This document shows, one piece after another, positions 1-13,152 of a DNA stretch of 64,000 nucleotides (within the stretch, counting starts at the first letter, position 1; each line of letters starts with the position of its first letter). The position numbers and the translations under genes are program-made. The stretch lies in NCBI GenBank assembly GCA_003254925.1, contig QANZ01055664.1, positions 161,263 to 225,262 on the forward strand, read 5' to 3'. The notes under the pieces were generated by a model, which saw only the letters and a list, made by a program, of their open reading frames with translations, did no database searches and was not told the origin of the DNA. This DNA comes from Chamaecrista fasciculata. Its lineage: Eukaryota > Streptophyta > Magnoliopsida > Fabales > Fabaceae.

Positions 1-2309
1 ATTTGATTTAAAAAATTCAAAAATTATGATCAAATTTTTTATAAGAAAACCATATTTTTTGAAGTATAGTTTTGGTTCAAAGATTCAATAATGACAAACA
101 AAGTGGAGGTGAAGTAGGTGAATATATAATGGAGATATGTTGAAGGAATGGACACTGGGCTCCACTGTCATTTAACATAATCCAATAAAAAAATAGAAAA
201 AAAGTGGTCCACACAAAAAACAGAATCCAAGGGACAACACAAAATATTGTCATGATATGAACCCATAAGACAATTTTTTTTAATTATTATTTTATGGTTT
301 AATCAATTTTAAATTATAATTGAATGTTTGGAATTATTATTTTTTTAATTTCATATTTAATTATTTATCACTAAACTCCAAGCATACATCATTCAAGTTA
401 ACTTGCTTAAATATTAAACATAAAGTATAAACATGTATTGATATTGTTTTCTTATATGTATTTCTCACTCATTTGTATTATGTTCTAGGCACAAAATAAT
501 CTTTATTTTAGCTAGAGGATTTCATATCGGGAATAAAGTTTTCTTAACAAGAAGACATCCAACAAGACTTTACTTATAAGAATTAGAATACATACCACTC
601 TGAGTTAGTGAATTGTGTACTAAAAAATTGTTATTTAGCGAAACTCCACAAAAAGTTGATATACCATGTTAAGTTAATATATATAGGACAAAATCTCAAA
701 TTGGTCCCTTATGTATGTGATGGATATCAAATTGTTTTTGTATCTTTTATTTATTTTAGATTGGTCCTACATTTTTTCATAATTTTTCAAATTGGTCTAA
801 AAAATACTGAATATAATCATATCTCTCTCGTTTCAACGAATCCAGAGCTACAGGTTTTTTGAGTATTTTAGGGCCATAAACAAATGAAGTCAAATTGAGT
901 CCAAAAAGTGAGCAACTTGTTTCACAGTCAAACAAGTGAAGCTGATCATATCTCTTTCGTTTCAAGTTTGAATGTAACCAATTCAAAACTATGTATTAAC
1001 TCTTGAAGAGTTCTTTCTCTCTTAGTTAAGATCATCAACTAATAAGATCAAATTGCGTCTCGAAAGTAGATTTGGGACCATGTAGGACCAATCTAAAAAA
1101 AGATGAAAGATAAGGAATCAATATGAAATCCACCACATACATAAGGGACCAATTAGAAGTCTTGGCATATATATATATATATATAAAGATCTAATTAATA
1201 AATGTCGGTGATTTTCAAAGGAATAATATGAAAAGTGAAACAAATCAAATTAAATTTTTTTAAAACATAGCAACTAAATTGAAATTTATGTTAATTTATG
1301 AAGGCCAAAAGAGCATGAGCATATCTTTTTAATTTAAGGCCGAGATGTTAACAATATCATATTGACTTCGTTGCCCGCCAAATTGGGGAACACAATAATC
1401 AACTACAAGTCAATTAATTTTTTGATAATGACAAGAAAGAAATTGAATTGATTTCAGTTATGAAAGTTGAATGTGCTTTAGAATTAGATTGGAAGGTTTG
1501 AAAGGCTACCTTCAAGATTTCACTAACTCCATAAAGTTATTGATCATAATATCATATTTACTAATAAAGTAACTTGAGGGAGTTTCCTAAAAGACCAAAA
1601 GTACATGGAATCAATGACTTTTAAAGGAAAGTGCAAAGTTATACTGAAAGATTATGAAACTCAACATGACTTCCAGATTACCCAATATTATTTTTATTAC
1701 TATTAATATTTGTATATTTTATCTTGTCTATATATAACTATTGAATATCAAATATATTTATAATCCGGTTCTAAATATGTCTACTAAAATAAATTAATTA
1801 AAATATAAAAAGCCTTAACTATTCATTTATTTCATATAAATATAAAATACCAGATAATATAGTACTTATATGATATTTAATATATTTTTATTTATTATAA
1901 CTTGTAAGATACTCGATATAAAAATAAATTTGAATATACACCTTGGATACTCATCCAAGTTGTTATCTCTAGACTTCTTATTGAAGGAGAAAATTATATA
2001 ATCGAGTAGAGAAGTTACTATTTTTTCCTTTTCTGTCATGTTAAAAATATTTTAGTAACAAAAACGCTTTAAGCAGCAGTGCACCGTATGAAATTACAGT
2101 AGGAGACATGGCCAAGAACCACGCAATACCAAAATCTTCTATAAATATTTAACCTGAACTAAAGTTAAACAATTTTCAATATGGTCCACAAATTACATCT
2201 CAAGCTCTCAAACTTGGCAGAATGGTAAGGTTTGTCTATGAATAAGCACTTTAGATTCCAAGCAAAAACAGCCAATTGCTGCTACAAATAGATTGCTTGC
2301 TTGTCTTCT
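1..2309. other. Intergenic, AT-rich, no gene seen
   Basis: I see no coding gene here. The reading frames present are short, lack family features and lie in AT-rich DNA. The only structure is the inverted-repeat element at 687-1167. The last few hundred bases probably hold the 3' UTR and downstream flank of the minus-strand OLA1 gene. Confidence 0.6.
687..1167. mobile_element. MITE-like element with long inverted ends (TTGGTCC family, copy A)
   Basis: The left end reads inward as CTCAAATTGGTCCCTTATGT (about 695-714). The reverse complement of the right end (about 1130-1160) reads almost the same for about 40 bases, including ATGTATGTG-GGAT. The interior holds a segment with TCATATCTCT and CGTTTCAA that recurs near 39150, 62170 and 63390, so this is a repeat family. 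No transposase and no clear target-site duplication were found. Edges are good to about 10 bases. Confidence 0.65.
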
Positions 2310-2469
2310 TCACTTCTTACCACCACCAGAAACATTGAACTTGAAGAATATGATATCCCCATCTTGGACAACATAGGTTTTTCCCTCCTGCTTATACTTT
2401 CCAGCAGCCTAGCAGAAAATACAAAAGCAATGCAGAAGAAAAGGTTAGGTTTGTTAACAATGCACAGGC

Positions 2470-2523
<54 letters not shown>

Positions 2524-5500
2524 TTAAATGAAGCTTTAAAAAAAGAGAAAACATACAATTTGATCTTTGAAAGATGCACAAGTTGACAACTCAATTCTTG
2601 AAAGCCTAGTTTACATACTCCAGTCTAGGTGATCTGCCCACATTATTTTCTTCTAGTTCCAGATTATGTTTCAAATTCGCACCCGATACTCATAAAGAAA
2701 ATGCCAGCCTCCACTTCTATGAAAATTATGTTATTCTTATAGACAGGAAGGTTACAATGATCTCTGGCACCCTTATTTATATCCACTGCTAAGGGCACCT
2801 AGGTAGTTAGTAGTTACAATATTTAGTTATTAGTAATGAACTTCGAATATGACTCTTTACTAATCCCATGTAACACAACACCCCATCCCAAAAGAAAAAG
2901 GTGATCCCAACAGCCAATTTAAATATCAAGTACATTTAGGCCGAAAAAAAAGACAACATCAATTATTTGGATTCTAGCAGATTGCACTATAACAACTTTC
3001 AAAAATTAGCACAATGACATTAAAATTCTCTCGCTAGGTGATCCTATATTGAACACAAATAGAGAAAACAATAGCTTGGGAATTAAGGCCAATGAGTAGT
3101 ATAAGCCATTACAGGCCAAAATTTCCTCATAGTACATTATTATTAAGGAACTCTTTCTTCGTTTCATAACCCAGCTACCAGTATATGCAGTTCCACTAGA
3201 AAAAATCCTACTATGCAAAAGCAATTGAGGATTAAGCATAAGCACTAACCTTTACAGCAGACTCACTACCAAGTTCCTTTAGATCCTCAAACTTCATGAC
3301 CTGAAAATCAACAAAGCATCCACATCAGGTATCAAAAGATGAAGCAGAATTATCAATATAAATGTCATTTTAACTTTACAAACCGCCAAAGAAAAGGGAG
3401 GTTATGGTAGTAGCAGAAAGTTATTTTAACCAGTGATGCCAGTACCAACATTATTATGCAATTTGCAAATTCAATCACAACATTCAAGCCAGTTTTGACC
3501 CTTCAGCAGTCTATATAGCAAGGGCAAATTAGCTTTTTTAAAGAAACATGGAGAAAATTGGCAGAATGTGACAGATTTCAATGACTAATGGACCCATGTA
3601 GAGTCTTGTGCAACCCAAAGTGAAAACCCATTTTTTTGAGAAAAAAAAAATAACAGTTCAGAATTGCAAAATTATAAATCTGGCTCAATGCAGGTGCAGT
3701 ATAAACACAAAATAGTAAACTTTAGAAAGATCTGCTTGCCCTCTTTTATGTATCTTCTTTATTATAGTAAATTCTTTAATAAAAGCAACAACATCTCAAG
3801 AGATCATACTTCAGACTGAACAGTAATATTGTATCATTATAACTTGAAATGCTAAAACAACCTTGCAGTATTAAATTCTACTGTAGGAAGTCCACTGGTG
3901 GTTGGGGAGAATATTTTTCCCACCACTGGAGAGAGAATGATTAGAAATTTAGAATTGAGAAATGCTCAAAATCATAAGCTAGGGCTAACCTCAGCACAAA
4001 TAAATCCTCTTTCAAAATCGGTATGGATAGCCCCTGCAGCTTGGGGAGCCTTTGTTTGCCGTCTAATTTGCCAACACTTAACCTGAGAAATGCAAATCAT
4101 ATACAAGGGGAAAGTAATTGATTTATCAAAGGCAGAAAAGAAAATGAAGTACATCAGATATGGAAATGTATCTGCAAACATATATCTGAACATCCACATA
4201 CTTATGAGCATGATCTACATGATGGGTGCTAAGTCTCTAACAGAGTTTATATGAAAACTGTTATTCAACGTCTTAAGATTCACAATATTTTACTGTCAAT
4301 AGATGGATGCAAAAATTATTAGAACCATAGTTTAAAAAAGTTATAGTACAAGTACCATGAAAGTACCCTCTAGAAGCATAAAAGAAATTATCTCACCTCA
4401 TCAGGTCCTGCTGTGAAAAAGTAAATGAGATTAATTGCAGCAAATCCAGTCTTTATGATTTTGGTAAGGGCACTGTTAGAGAAGAAAACACAGTAGATTA
4501 GCTGAAAGGCCAGTTATTTCAATTTATTTTCAATTTAAAATTATTTGAAAAGTCATTTGGAAACTACTGCATCATCTGCATTTTTGTCACGTTCAATTAC
4601 ACATGCCCTTTGTGTGAATGTAGAAACATACGCAGAAATGAAATGGAAAGCAAAGCTTAGAATGATATTGATAAGTAAAAGCGGTAAGTAATAAGTTGTA
4701 AATAATGCACACCATCTTCAAAAACTGAAGTTTCTTTTAGCAGTACTTAGATAAGATCCCAAGGCTGGTAAGTAGCGACAGAACCAGTACATTGACCCAC
4801 AAAGCACACATATTCTCTGCTATTATTGATCTCTAAAAAACTTTCAATTCCATGGCTGTAAAAAGTGCTGTAAAGTTTATAGAGGATATTTTCCCCTCTA
4901 ATAAAATAGTATATCCTCCTCAAAGCAACAAAATGTAAACATGATAATTCAGAATTCACATCTTATTCAATGGTGATAAGACAAATAACACTTCTGAACA
5001 AACCTTTGAAGCTTGTTCTCCTCACAATACTTAGCTGCTTCATCTGGAGGCATATCAGCAAGGTTCCTCTCCAAGACACAACTGAAAGGAATAATTGGCT
5101 CACCACCGTGCTCTTGGACCCTGAAATTCAGTGAGGCAAAAAGTCCATTAATTTATTCCAATTCAGGGGGGGGGGGAGGTAAGAAATTACCAAAACTTAC
5201 ATCACATCACAAACATTTCATCATCAAACACTTGTTATAAAGGAAAAAACAAAATGTGATAAGTCCATGAAAACAGAAGCTATTGGCGTGTCACATTTTT
5301 CTTCTAGTGAGCGGTTCACAGTTCACTATAACTAAGAAAACTAATATCCCACATCACCATTCAAATTTCAAAAAGAAACAATACGATATACTGCAACATC
5401 ATTTCTCAAGCAGAAAGAGTGACTCTCCCTCTTGGTATGAGTGAAAGCTAGAGAAATGGAGTGAAATTAATGAATTGTGAGCTTTTACCCTTACCCTTCC

Positions 5501-8500
5501 AATCCTTTGTCTACACTTAACCAGGTACCCTAAAGGACAAAATGGAATTTATATAAGCAGGTTTTGTGAAAATACTTTTCACTGTAGCTCATCTGTCAAG
5601 GTTTAAACCACCACTGGTGTGCAAATATCTCAGATTCTTAATAATTATTTTGCATTAGTTTATTTTAAGTTTTTAACTACATTCTGATAATTTAAGAGAG
5701 TGTCTCTTATAGAGTTATAGATATGCAATGTGATTGGACAGCTTTACTATAAGTATAATGTTTATTTCATTTACTTCCGTTTTGCTTTGATCTTGTACCT
5801 TTTTTTCCCAAGAGGACCTCTTCATCATTATCTCTTCTTATTCTCAAAATAATTTCTCCTTTTATTAGAAAAACCTCACTAATGTGTTGTGAATGACGTC
5901 TCAAACACAATGCTGTCCTTAACTCAAACACTGGTAATCCTTCAATAAGACGAGAATCAATGTCCCATGGCCCCCAAAAAAATATAAAAGAAATAAACGA
6001 AAATAAAAATAAATAAAACATCACAAAAATCAAAAGGCATACATACCATGCGTGAATTTTTGGAAGAAACTTGTTCTTTTTCCTTTGGTAATCTTTCTCA
6101 TTCATGTTGACCTGCAAAAGAACTGTAGGTATTAACATGTAGAACTTCAACAAACAGATTTTAATTAAATAACATCGAGCACCAATATGGAGTAAGGGAA
6201 ATTGATTTAACTCCTTTGACATTAGCAAAGAACTTTATGGACAAAAATACACAAATATATGTGATACAGGCATACAGGTACGACACAAAACAGATACAAT
6301 GATAAGGAAGTTTTTAAATATTTCAGAATGGGACTTGATCATGATAACCAATTTAATACATATGCATAATATGTATGTGTGTGAAGTACAAATTTCATAA
6401 CTCGAAACAAGAGAGGTAGTAACATAACAGAGATATAATGCACCAGAAAAACTATAATAACTGCCAATTGTTAAGTCAGCAAGGGCCATTAACTATCAGA
6501 TTATCAACTTTTCTTTTAATCAAAATTTCAACCAATCTAACATATATTATCATAAGATGAAATCAAGAAAGAAAATGAAATGGAAGCTACCAAGTATACA
6601 ACTGGCTTTGCAGTAAGCAACTGAAAAGAATTTAGAATCTCAATGTCAGCAGCTTTCCAATCCCCAAGACGTACATCTTTCCCTTCCTCAAGGGATGCCT
6701 TGACCTGTAAGCATTAAGAACCGTCATCCTACATTTTTTATCCAATTTGGATCTTTTGAAAAGAATTGTTCTGTATAACATCAATCATAAGAGATACAAG
6801 TGAAAGATTAAAAGAGATAGCTTCTTAATTGACCGTAAGGCAGAAGGTAAACACAACTGCAGTCAAAAAATGGACTACATCAGTCTCAAATAAAGATAAT
6901 GTTCAGAGTTGAGACAACCAACCACCCATTCTTGAGCACAATATAAGACACAAATGGCACACTTTCTTTTGATCTTAATCATCAAAATTTTATATACAGA
7001 AAACCCAACAACATTAACAGCAAAGTTCTAAAGAGGATAACAAGTAATGGTTAAAAAAAACGGAAGCAAGTTGTTGAGAAATTGATTACAACTCACAAGC
7101 AACTATGGCTTGTCATGCATTAATACATTAAGGATTCCAAACGAAGGAAACAATGTAACAGAATATGGAAAACAAACAAAGAACAATATTACCTACTTAA
7201 TATTAACAACGATGAATAAGTACAGTTAATTGCAAGCACTGTAAGATATATGAAAAAAAAGGAAAGCACCACCAGCACATGCCACTAGGTGATATAAGAA
7301 ACAAATTAAGAATAATATATGCATTATGCAACAAATAATAGTAGTACCTTGTTTAAAATAAATAAGTAAATAAAAGGAACAGAAGTTAAACCAATACCCT
7401 TTGGCAACATTCATGCTCAATTTTCAACTGCTTGTCATTGCTCCTCTTCATGCTCTTTTCAAGATCTTCTATCTTCCTTTCCATAAACTCAATGTCCTAA
7501 AACATGACGCAAACAGCAAGGCTCAGAAGACCCCTCATCAGCAGTTATATCACATCATACAAACAACTTTGATAGTGGTAAATTCAAATTTGATATCAGG
7601 TCTCACTACCTTATCTCTCCCTACAGTTAATTTTAGCTTGTACTTGGACATATTCAAATGAGTAGCAGAATTTCCTTATGGAGCGGAAAATTGCCAAGAC
7701 TAGGGATTGAAGAGCTACTAAATCACCGACAGTATGGTAAATCAATCTGTCACTTGAATGCATAGGAAATTTGGGTCTCATGAAATTGGTGGCTTAAACG
7801 CTGTTCCAGGTTACTAGCATTAACTATTTGGTAAGAGCCCATGAAACACCACTACTTCAAAAATTAAGCCAGATCATGTCCAGTATGTATAGAACCCCTT
7901 TCATCAGTTAACACAAGAAACTATAGTTTAAAATTTCAGGTTATTAACGATTAATAATGACATCCTATTTTTCTAGTTTAGGATTTGATTTGTGCTCTGA
8001 AGAGACCATTCGATCAAATTCTTTCGACTTTCAGCCTCATATATAATTCTAAAAATTGCTGAAGTAATAAAACATACCTTCAGTCGTAATTCTTCAGTAA
8101 TAATCTCCAAGTCTCGCACTGGGTCAACAATATCATCTACATGGATAATGTCTGGATCCTCAAATGCCCCTAACAAACAGCATCAAGTTAGATTGTAATT
8201 CCAAGTCAATATCACATTCAACCATGACACGTGTAGAAAAGTGAAATAACCAAGATTAGAGATCTTACTCAAAACATGAAAAATGCCATCTACTGCACGG
8301 ATGTGAGATAAAAAACTATTGCCCAACCCCTGTCCTGCATGAGCACCTCGAACCAGTCCAGCTATATCATGGATTTCTAAGAAAGCTGAGACCTGTATGT
8401 AAATTTTAGCACGATAAGGGACAGACTAACTCACCAACTGGAGACAGTCAACCCCTAAATTGCAACAATTATAAATATATGACAGCATAACTGAAAAACC

Positions 8501-10456
8501 ATATATTAGCTGGATTTTCCCAGGATACCACCAACATCATATTGTTGGAAAAATTACATAGAATGCCATAATTGTTAAGATCATGTAAAAAGAGCAGTTG
8601 TTTGGAATAGGGAAACACATCTAAGTGACAAAAGAATACTTCCTCCCTTGATTAAATGACTGATGAGATATGGGTTCTGAAACTGCTGGATGCATGAGTC
8701 AAATTACAATGCCAAATTTACAACACACAAAAAATGTTGATATTGATGCCGAGACCTTTTACTACTTGTAAAACAAATGGTAGTAGTTGCCCAACCTCTT
8801 CATCAAAAGATGAATTCAGCCAATACTCTCCATATAATTACACTTATTAAGATGGAAAGGTTATTCTCAACAACATTTATTCTACAGCAGCCTTTTACAA
8901 TACATCGATATTGTTTTCCATTTCATTGGTGCTGGTTTCTGTTCTACATCACATTACTTACATGTTTCCTTCTTGGAACACCAGCAATGCAAATTTAATA
9001 TGCAAGTTTAATCTTAAAGTCAGGATATCAAGAGGTGACTTCCTCTGCCCAGTTTTGGATGTTAAAATTTCACTGAAACCTTCAGATATCAAAATGAAAA
9101 AAAAAAAAAAAAAAAAAAAAAAAANNNNNNNNGAAAAAAAAAAAAAAAAAAAAAAAAAGAGTTAAGGTCTCCAAAATCTTATATTTCTAATAAAATAGCC
9201 ATTATGCTTCATTTTCAACAAGATTTGATATCCTTCTTGTTCCAACATTAACATTTACAATATGGATATAATTACAGAAACCATACAGCTAGCAAGATGG
9301 GAAGAGATCTAACAAACCATTGTACTTTCATCCTCCTAAGATTTTTTTTTTATTTTGTAACAATTAGGAAAATTATTCAACAATCAACACAACTTACCAA
9401 CATCAAAACAAATCAAAGTTGTTCTTAAGTAAGTCAAGTGCATCTCATAGTTCAATCAATTTACATCATAAAATTCTAATTCACACAGTGAAGGATAAGT
9501 CATGGTGCTTTCCAGCTGTACACAATATCTTAATCTCTGTGTTGAATAAAGCTAGAAAGTATAATCTTGCTTATATTAATTTACTAATCTAGTGTATTTT
9601 CCTACAATAATGTTAGTTTAGCAGCTTTTCCCTTCTAGTGAAAGTGGTATAGTTCACCCAATGGCAACGTAGCCACCAAACCTTACACATAGCAATATCA
9701 ATAGATGAACATAAAAGCAAAAAATCCAAATCCTGAAAATCATGTCTCTGATTCATGAAAGAAAGTTTTAAGGATATTTCACAGTATTCTAAGCAATCCA
9801 TTACAAGACAACAGCTGTGATTGAAGGTTTGAATCAGTTACATACCTCACTTTTTGGCTTGTATAACTGGCAAAGCCACTCAAATCGCTCATCCGGAACA
9901 TTGACCCGTGCTTCATTAGGTTCAATGGTGCAGAAAGGAAAGTTCTCAGCAGGTATCGACAACTTCGTGAGTGTATTAAAAAGAGTAGATTTTCCAACAT
10001 TTGGCAAGCCCACCTGAGTAAGGAAAATTTGACAAAATGAATGAAAAGTCTCCTAATGAATAAATTTAGTTAAATGAACAGTTTCCCTTACATCAATCCA
10101 TACCTTTCCTACACAAAGCTAATCATATCATACCATACAAATTGATTGTTGAAAGTAAAAGCTAAAAAACTCAATTAGTCAATCACACTCATTTTCAACT
10201 TTAAGTTAACAGAATCAAACAAACCCAAAAAATATTTATATCATGAGCCCAATTTGATCAAACATCCGAATTCATATTCCACGAGTAAAAGCACAACTTG
10301 AAAGGTGAAAAAGAAATCTCATTCAAAGAGAGGAAGCGCATAGAGAGAGAGAGAGAGAGAGAGGCATACAATCCCAATCTTGAGATGCGATGAGAATCGA
10401 CCGAAGATGGGTCGTTCAGCTGGTGCTTCCTTCGATTTGGCGGCTTTTGGCGGCAT
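2310..10456 (-). CDS. OLA1: Obg-like ATPase 1 (YchF/OLA1 family)
   Basis: Twelve coding exons on the minus strand: 10456-10370, 10013-9846, 8392-8269, 8169-8078, 7496-7398, 6704-6591, 6111-6047, 5120-5004, 4472-4397, 4082-3990, 3300-3250 and 2408-2310. All introns are GT/AG and every phase joins. The total is 1185 nt, or 394 residues, which is the length I know for Arabidopsis OLA1. The P-loop GLPNVGKST (31-39) and the G3 motif DIAG (94-97) are present. The G4 position reads NMNE (230-233) in place of the usual NKxD, as in the YchF family, which prefers ATP over GTP. A TGS domain occupies roughly the last 90 residues and the protein ends GGGKK. It is a cytosolic P-loop ATPase tied to translation and stress responses. 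The first ATG is followed by [12 protein letters not shown], the usual family start. A (GA)n tract sits just inside intron 1, and an N gap lies in intron 2. Confidence 0.97.
2477..2521. repeat. Poly(T) tract in OLA1 intron 11
   Basis: An uninterrupted run of about 40 T in plus orientation (A on the coding strand), about 70 bases inside the intron from the acceptor of the last exon. Its length is probably unreliable, as at the two homopolymers that carry N gaps. Confidence 0.8.
9125..9132. other. Assembly gap (8 N) inside a poly(A) run
   Basis: Eight N bases are flanked on both sides by A homopolymers, within OLA1 intron 2 (8393-9845). The coding sequence is not affected. Confidence 0.95.
10342..10362. 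repeat. (GA)n microsatellite beside the OLA1 intron 1 donor
   Basis: About ten GA units begin about seven bases inside intron 1. On the coding strand they form a CT-rich tract just after the GTATGC donor. Confidence 0.85.
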
Positions 10457-10776
10457 TGTCTCCGATACACAAAAATAGAACTTGAGAGAAGGGTTTGGTT
10501 CCGAAGAATAGATGCGTTAGAGAGAGAGAGGGGAAGAGAGAGAAAGCTTGAGTGAAGTGAAGAAGGTCCGTAGGGTTTTGTGTGAAGAGTGATGTTAGTG
10601 AAGCTCAATGGCTGTGGCTGCTGCCTGAGAATATCGTCGCGTGCCACTGTTACCCATTTTATTTTATTTTATTTTTATTTTTTTGTTGTGAAACTCTTAA
10701 TTATTTTTTTTTGTTGTCCATAGTATTCTACTCCAACCGGTTAAGGATTAATTTTCTACAGATATGAGTNTGAGCT
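10457..10776 (-). promoter_or_regulatory. OLA1 5' leader and promoter region
   Basis: This is the sequence upstream of the OLA1 ATG. It contains CT/GA-rich tracts (around 10515-10545 on the plus strand), common in plant 5' leaders, and then becomes AT-rich. I cannot place a TATA box or transcription start with confidence. A single N lies at 10770. The hAT-type MITE starts about 330 bases upstream of the ATG. Confidence 0.4.
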
Positions 10777-10784
10777 CTATTTAA

Positions 10785-11309
10785 CATAGACACATAGTGC
10801 AAAAAACTGGACCAGTCATCAAACCGGTGGAAGGCTCGGGTCACTGGTTCAATGGTTCAACCGTTGGGTCACTGGTTTAACCAGTTGAGCCGGTTTACTT
10901 AAAAAACATTTTCAAATATACATATTCATTAAATACACATTAATATATTGCAATAATTTAAATATAAAGTAAATATTAAACACTTGAGTACCTTTGGAGC
11001 TATTTTGCAATTTTAACCATAACAAGTTTTGTAAAAATTACATATTGACCCTAAATTTTTTTTAAAGTTTTCATTTTAGTCCATCTATAATATGTATCCA
11101 GGGACTAATTTGTAATTTTATGAAAATTTTTTGGGGTCAATATGTAATTTTGCAAACTTTGGCGGGTCAAACCGGTTCACGGTTCGCTGGTTCACCGGTC
11201 GGACCGCCGGTTGAACCGGTTCAACTGCAATCCGGTATTTTTATTTCTCTGGACCGACCTAGGCTCCGGTTCACCGGTCGGACCGCCCGGTCCGGTTTTT
11301 AATACTATG
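10785..11309. mobile_element. Non-autonomous hAT-type MITE with 8-bp target duplication
   Basis: The left end begins CATAG and continues to AAAAAACTGGACC. The reverse complement of the right end begins CATAGTATTAAAAACCGGAC, giving imperfect terminal inverted repeats. Both flanks carry the 8-bp direct repeat CTATTTAA (10777-10784 and 11310-11317), the duplication length of the hAT superfamily. Subterminal regions are full of short CCGGT/ACCGG-type motifs (about 10820-10900 and 11165-11300), and the middle is AT-rich. No transposase. A related fragment lies near 29230-29330. Confidence 0.8.
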
Positions 11310-11317
11310 CTATTTAA

Positions 11318-13011
11318 GGGTTTACTGCTAACCAATGATTGCTGTATACACAAGACGGAATTTGAATCCGACACTTACTTAAGTGACCCAATGAGCTGAT
11401 CATTAGACCAATCGAACTTAATTAAACTCTTAGCCATTTATTGTACGAAGGAAAATAGTTTTTACATATTAATTTTTTTAGTAGGTTTATTAGGCTTTGA
11501 GTAAGTTTTAATTGTCATGAAATATTTTTTTTTGTCATTTTTATGTTGTATGTTTTTTTTTAATCAACATAAGTCTCATTTTTTATTTGTTAAATTAGAA
11601 CTATAATAATAAAGTTAAGACTTTTTTATTTTATATAAATATATAAATTAGTCTAATTATAACCATTTAAACTCTTGAATTTGTTAGATAAATTTTATAA
11701 GTACCAAAAATCAAAATGTATCGAATGCTCATTTTGATTCATTATTTTTTACTCAGTTTATTTTGATTTATTATATGTTAAGAAGTTTAAATTAGTTCAA
11801 TATCGATGCAACTTAGTTCAAAATCATTCTATTATTAAATTTTATCTTTTTTTTTTGGTTAAATTATGGGTATTTCTAAGCGAATACTAATCTCATTTGG
11901 GCCTCAGTCGCGAAATAGTTAGAGTCCTCCCAACAATGTCGACTATAATAATCGAATCTGATTTTTTTTCTATTTTTGATAACACAACAATTGACCTCAC
12001 TTATTTATCTCTCTCCTATTTGATATTTTTTTAATGACATGACTTTTTTTGAAAATAACATAAAAAATAATGTATTTGAATATTTGATTATAAATGAAAT
12101 TTATAGATTCACCATCTCCTAAACAAAATTTATATCATTTAAAAATACTACATATGAAAGATATATGGATATGTACGAGAGAAAGACTTCAAATCACATG
12201 TCACATCAAAAACTAAAAAAAGAGACAAAAAAGCTTACGGTAGGATCATTTTGAACCAAAATTACATAAATAATAGATCAATCTAGACTTTTTGAAAGTT
12301 AATGGACCAAAATATGTTGAAAATATTACATATATTATATAGTATTATGTGAGGTCTACATGTTGGGACGGTGTTAAAAGTATAATAAAGCGTAGAAGAA
12401 AGACACTCTTAAAGACAGTGTTCTTGTGACGCGACTCAAACTAAATTCTATTTCACAAATTCGTGCATATCCCAACAAAATAAATTAGTGCTTTCGCTAA
12501 CAAGTGTACATGTAAATATCTTTTTTATAAATATAAAAGTAGAAAAAATATATACTTACAAAATAAAAATCTTCTTTTTATTATATTTTAAATAACAAAA
12601 TATAGTAAAGTTATTCGAATTCTCTATTAACTTTCCACTGTTATATCATATACTATACTAAAATTATTATATAATTTTAGAAAACCAATCACCTATAATA
12701 AAGTCAAAAGTATTTCCTCCATTTTATTATAAAACCTGTGGTAAAACTATACATTTGCAACTAACAAACTAACAAGTAACAAGAATGCCTTTCTTCTCCA
12801 CTTCTCATTTGTCAATTACCAAATTGATTAATCTATCTAACTTGAGTGGGTAATTAAGGTGTTTGATAAATATTTTGTATAGAAACTCAGAATACAATTG
12901 CAAGTTGCAACTTGACTCTATATCAGAAGGGCACATCGCAGGTTAAAACTTGTAGACAAAGCCATTCAGAATTTACCCATTTCACTACCAAATGAAGTGA
13001 ATATCAGATGA
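11318..13011. other. Intergenic, AT-rich, no gene seen
   Basis: Only short AT-rich reading frames without family features. I recognise no RNA gene or element boundary here. The right part is presumably the 3' flank of the HERK2-like gene. Confidence 0.5.

Positions 13012-13074
<63 letters not shown>
13012..13074. repeat. (AAT)n microsatellite
   Basis: About 21 AAT units, starting 79 bases beyond the stop codon of the HERK2-like gene, so possibly within its 3' UTR. Likely polymorphic. Confidence 0.95.
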
Positions 13075-13076
<2 letters not shown>

Positions 13077-13152
13077 ACATAAATTCAATAAAACAAATTA
13101 AAAGAATCAGTAAAGCATATGAACTAAAATATCATTGTGTTCTTCAACAAGC

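Noticed and set aside
2301..2581. Reading frames on both strands across the poly(T) at 2477-2521
   Set aside because: They overlap the last OLA1 exon and its intron. The lysine or phenylalanine runs come only from the homopolymer.
5767..6228. 153-codon minus-strand frame
   Set aside because: Only 6047-6111 is coding (OLA1 exon 7). The rest is intron read-through, shown by the splice sites and family alignment.
10258..10647. 129-codon minus-strand frame over the OLA1 start
   Set aside because: It is in another frame from the OLA1 first exon and is made of CT-repeat sequence (SLSLS) from the leader.
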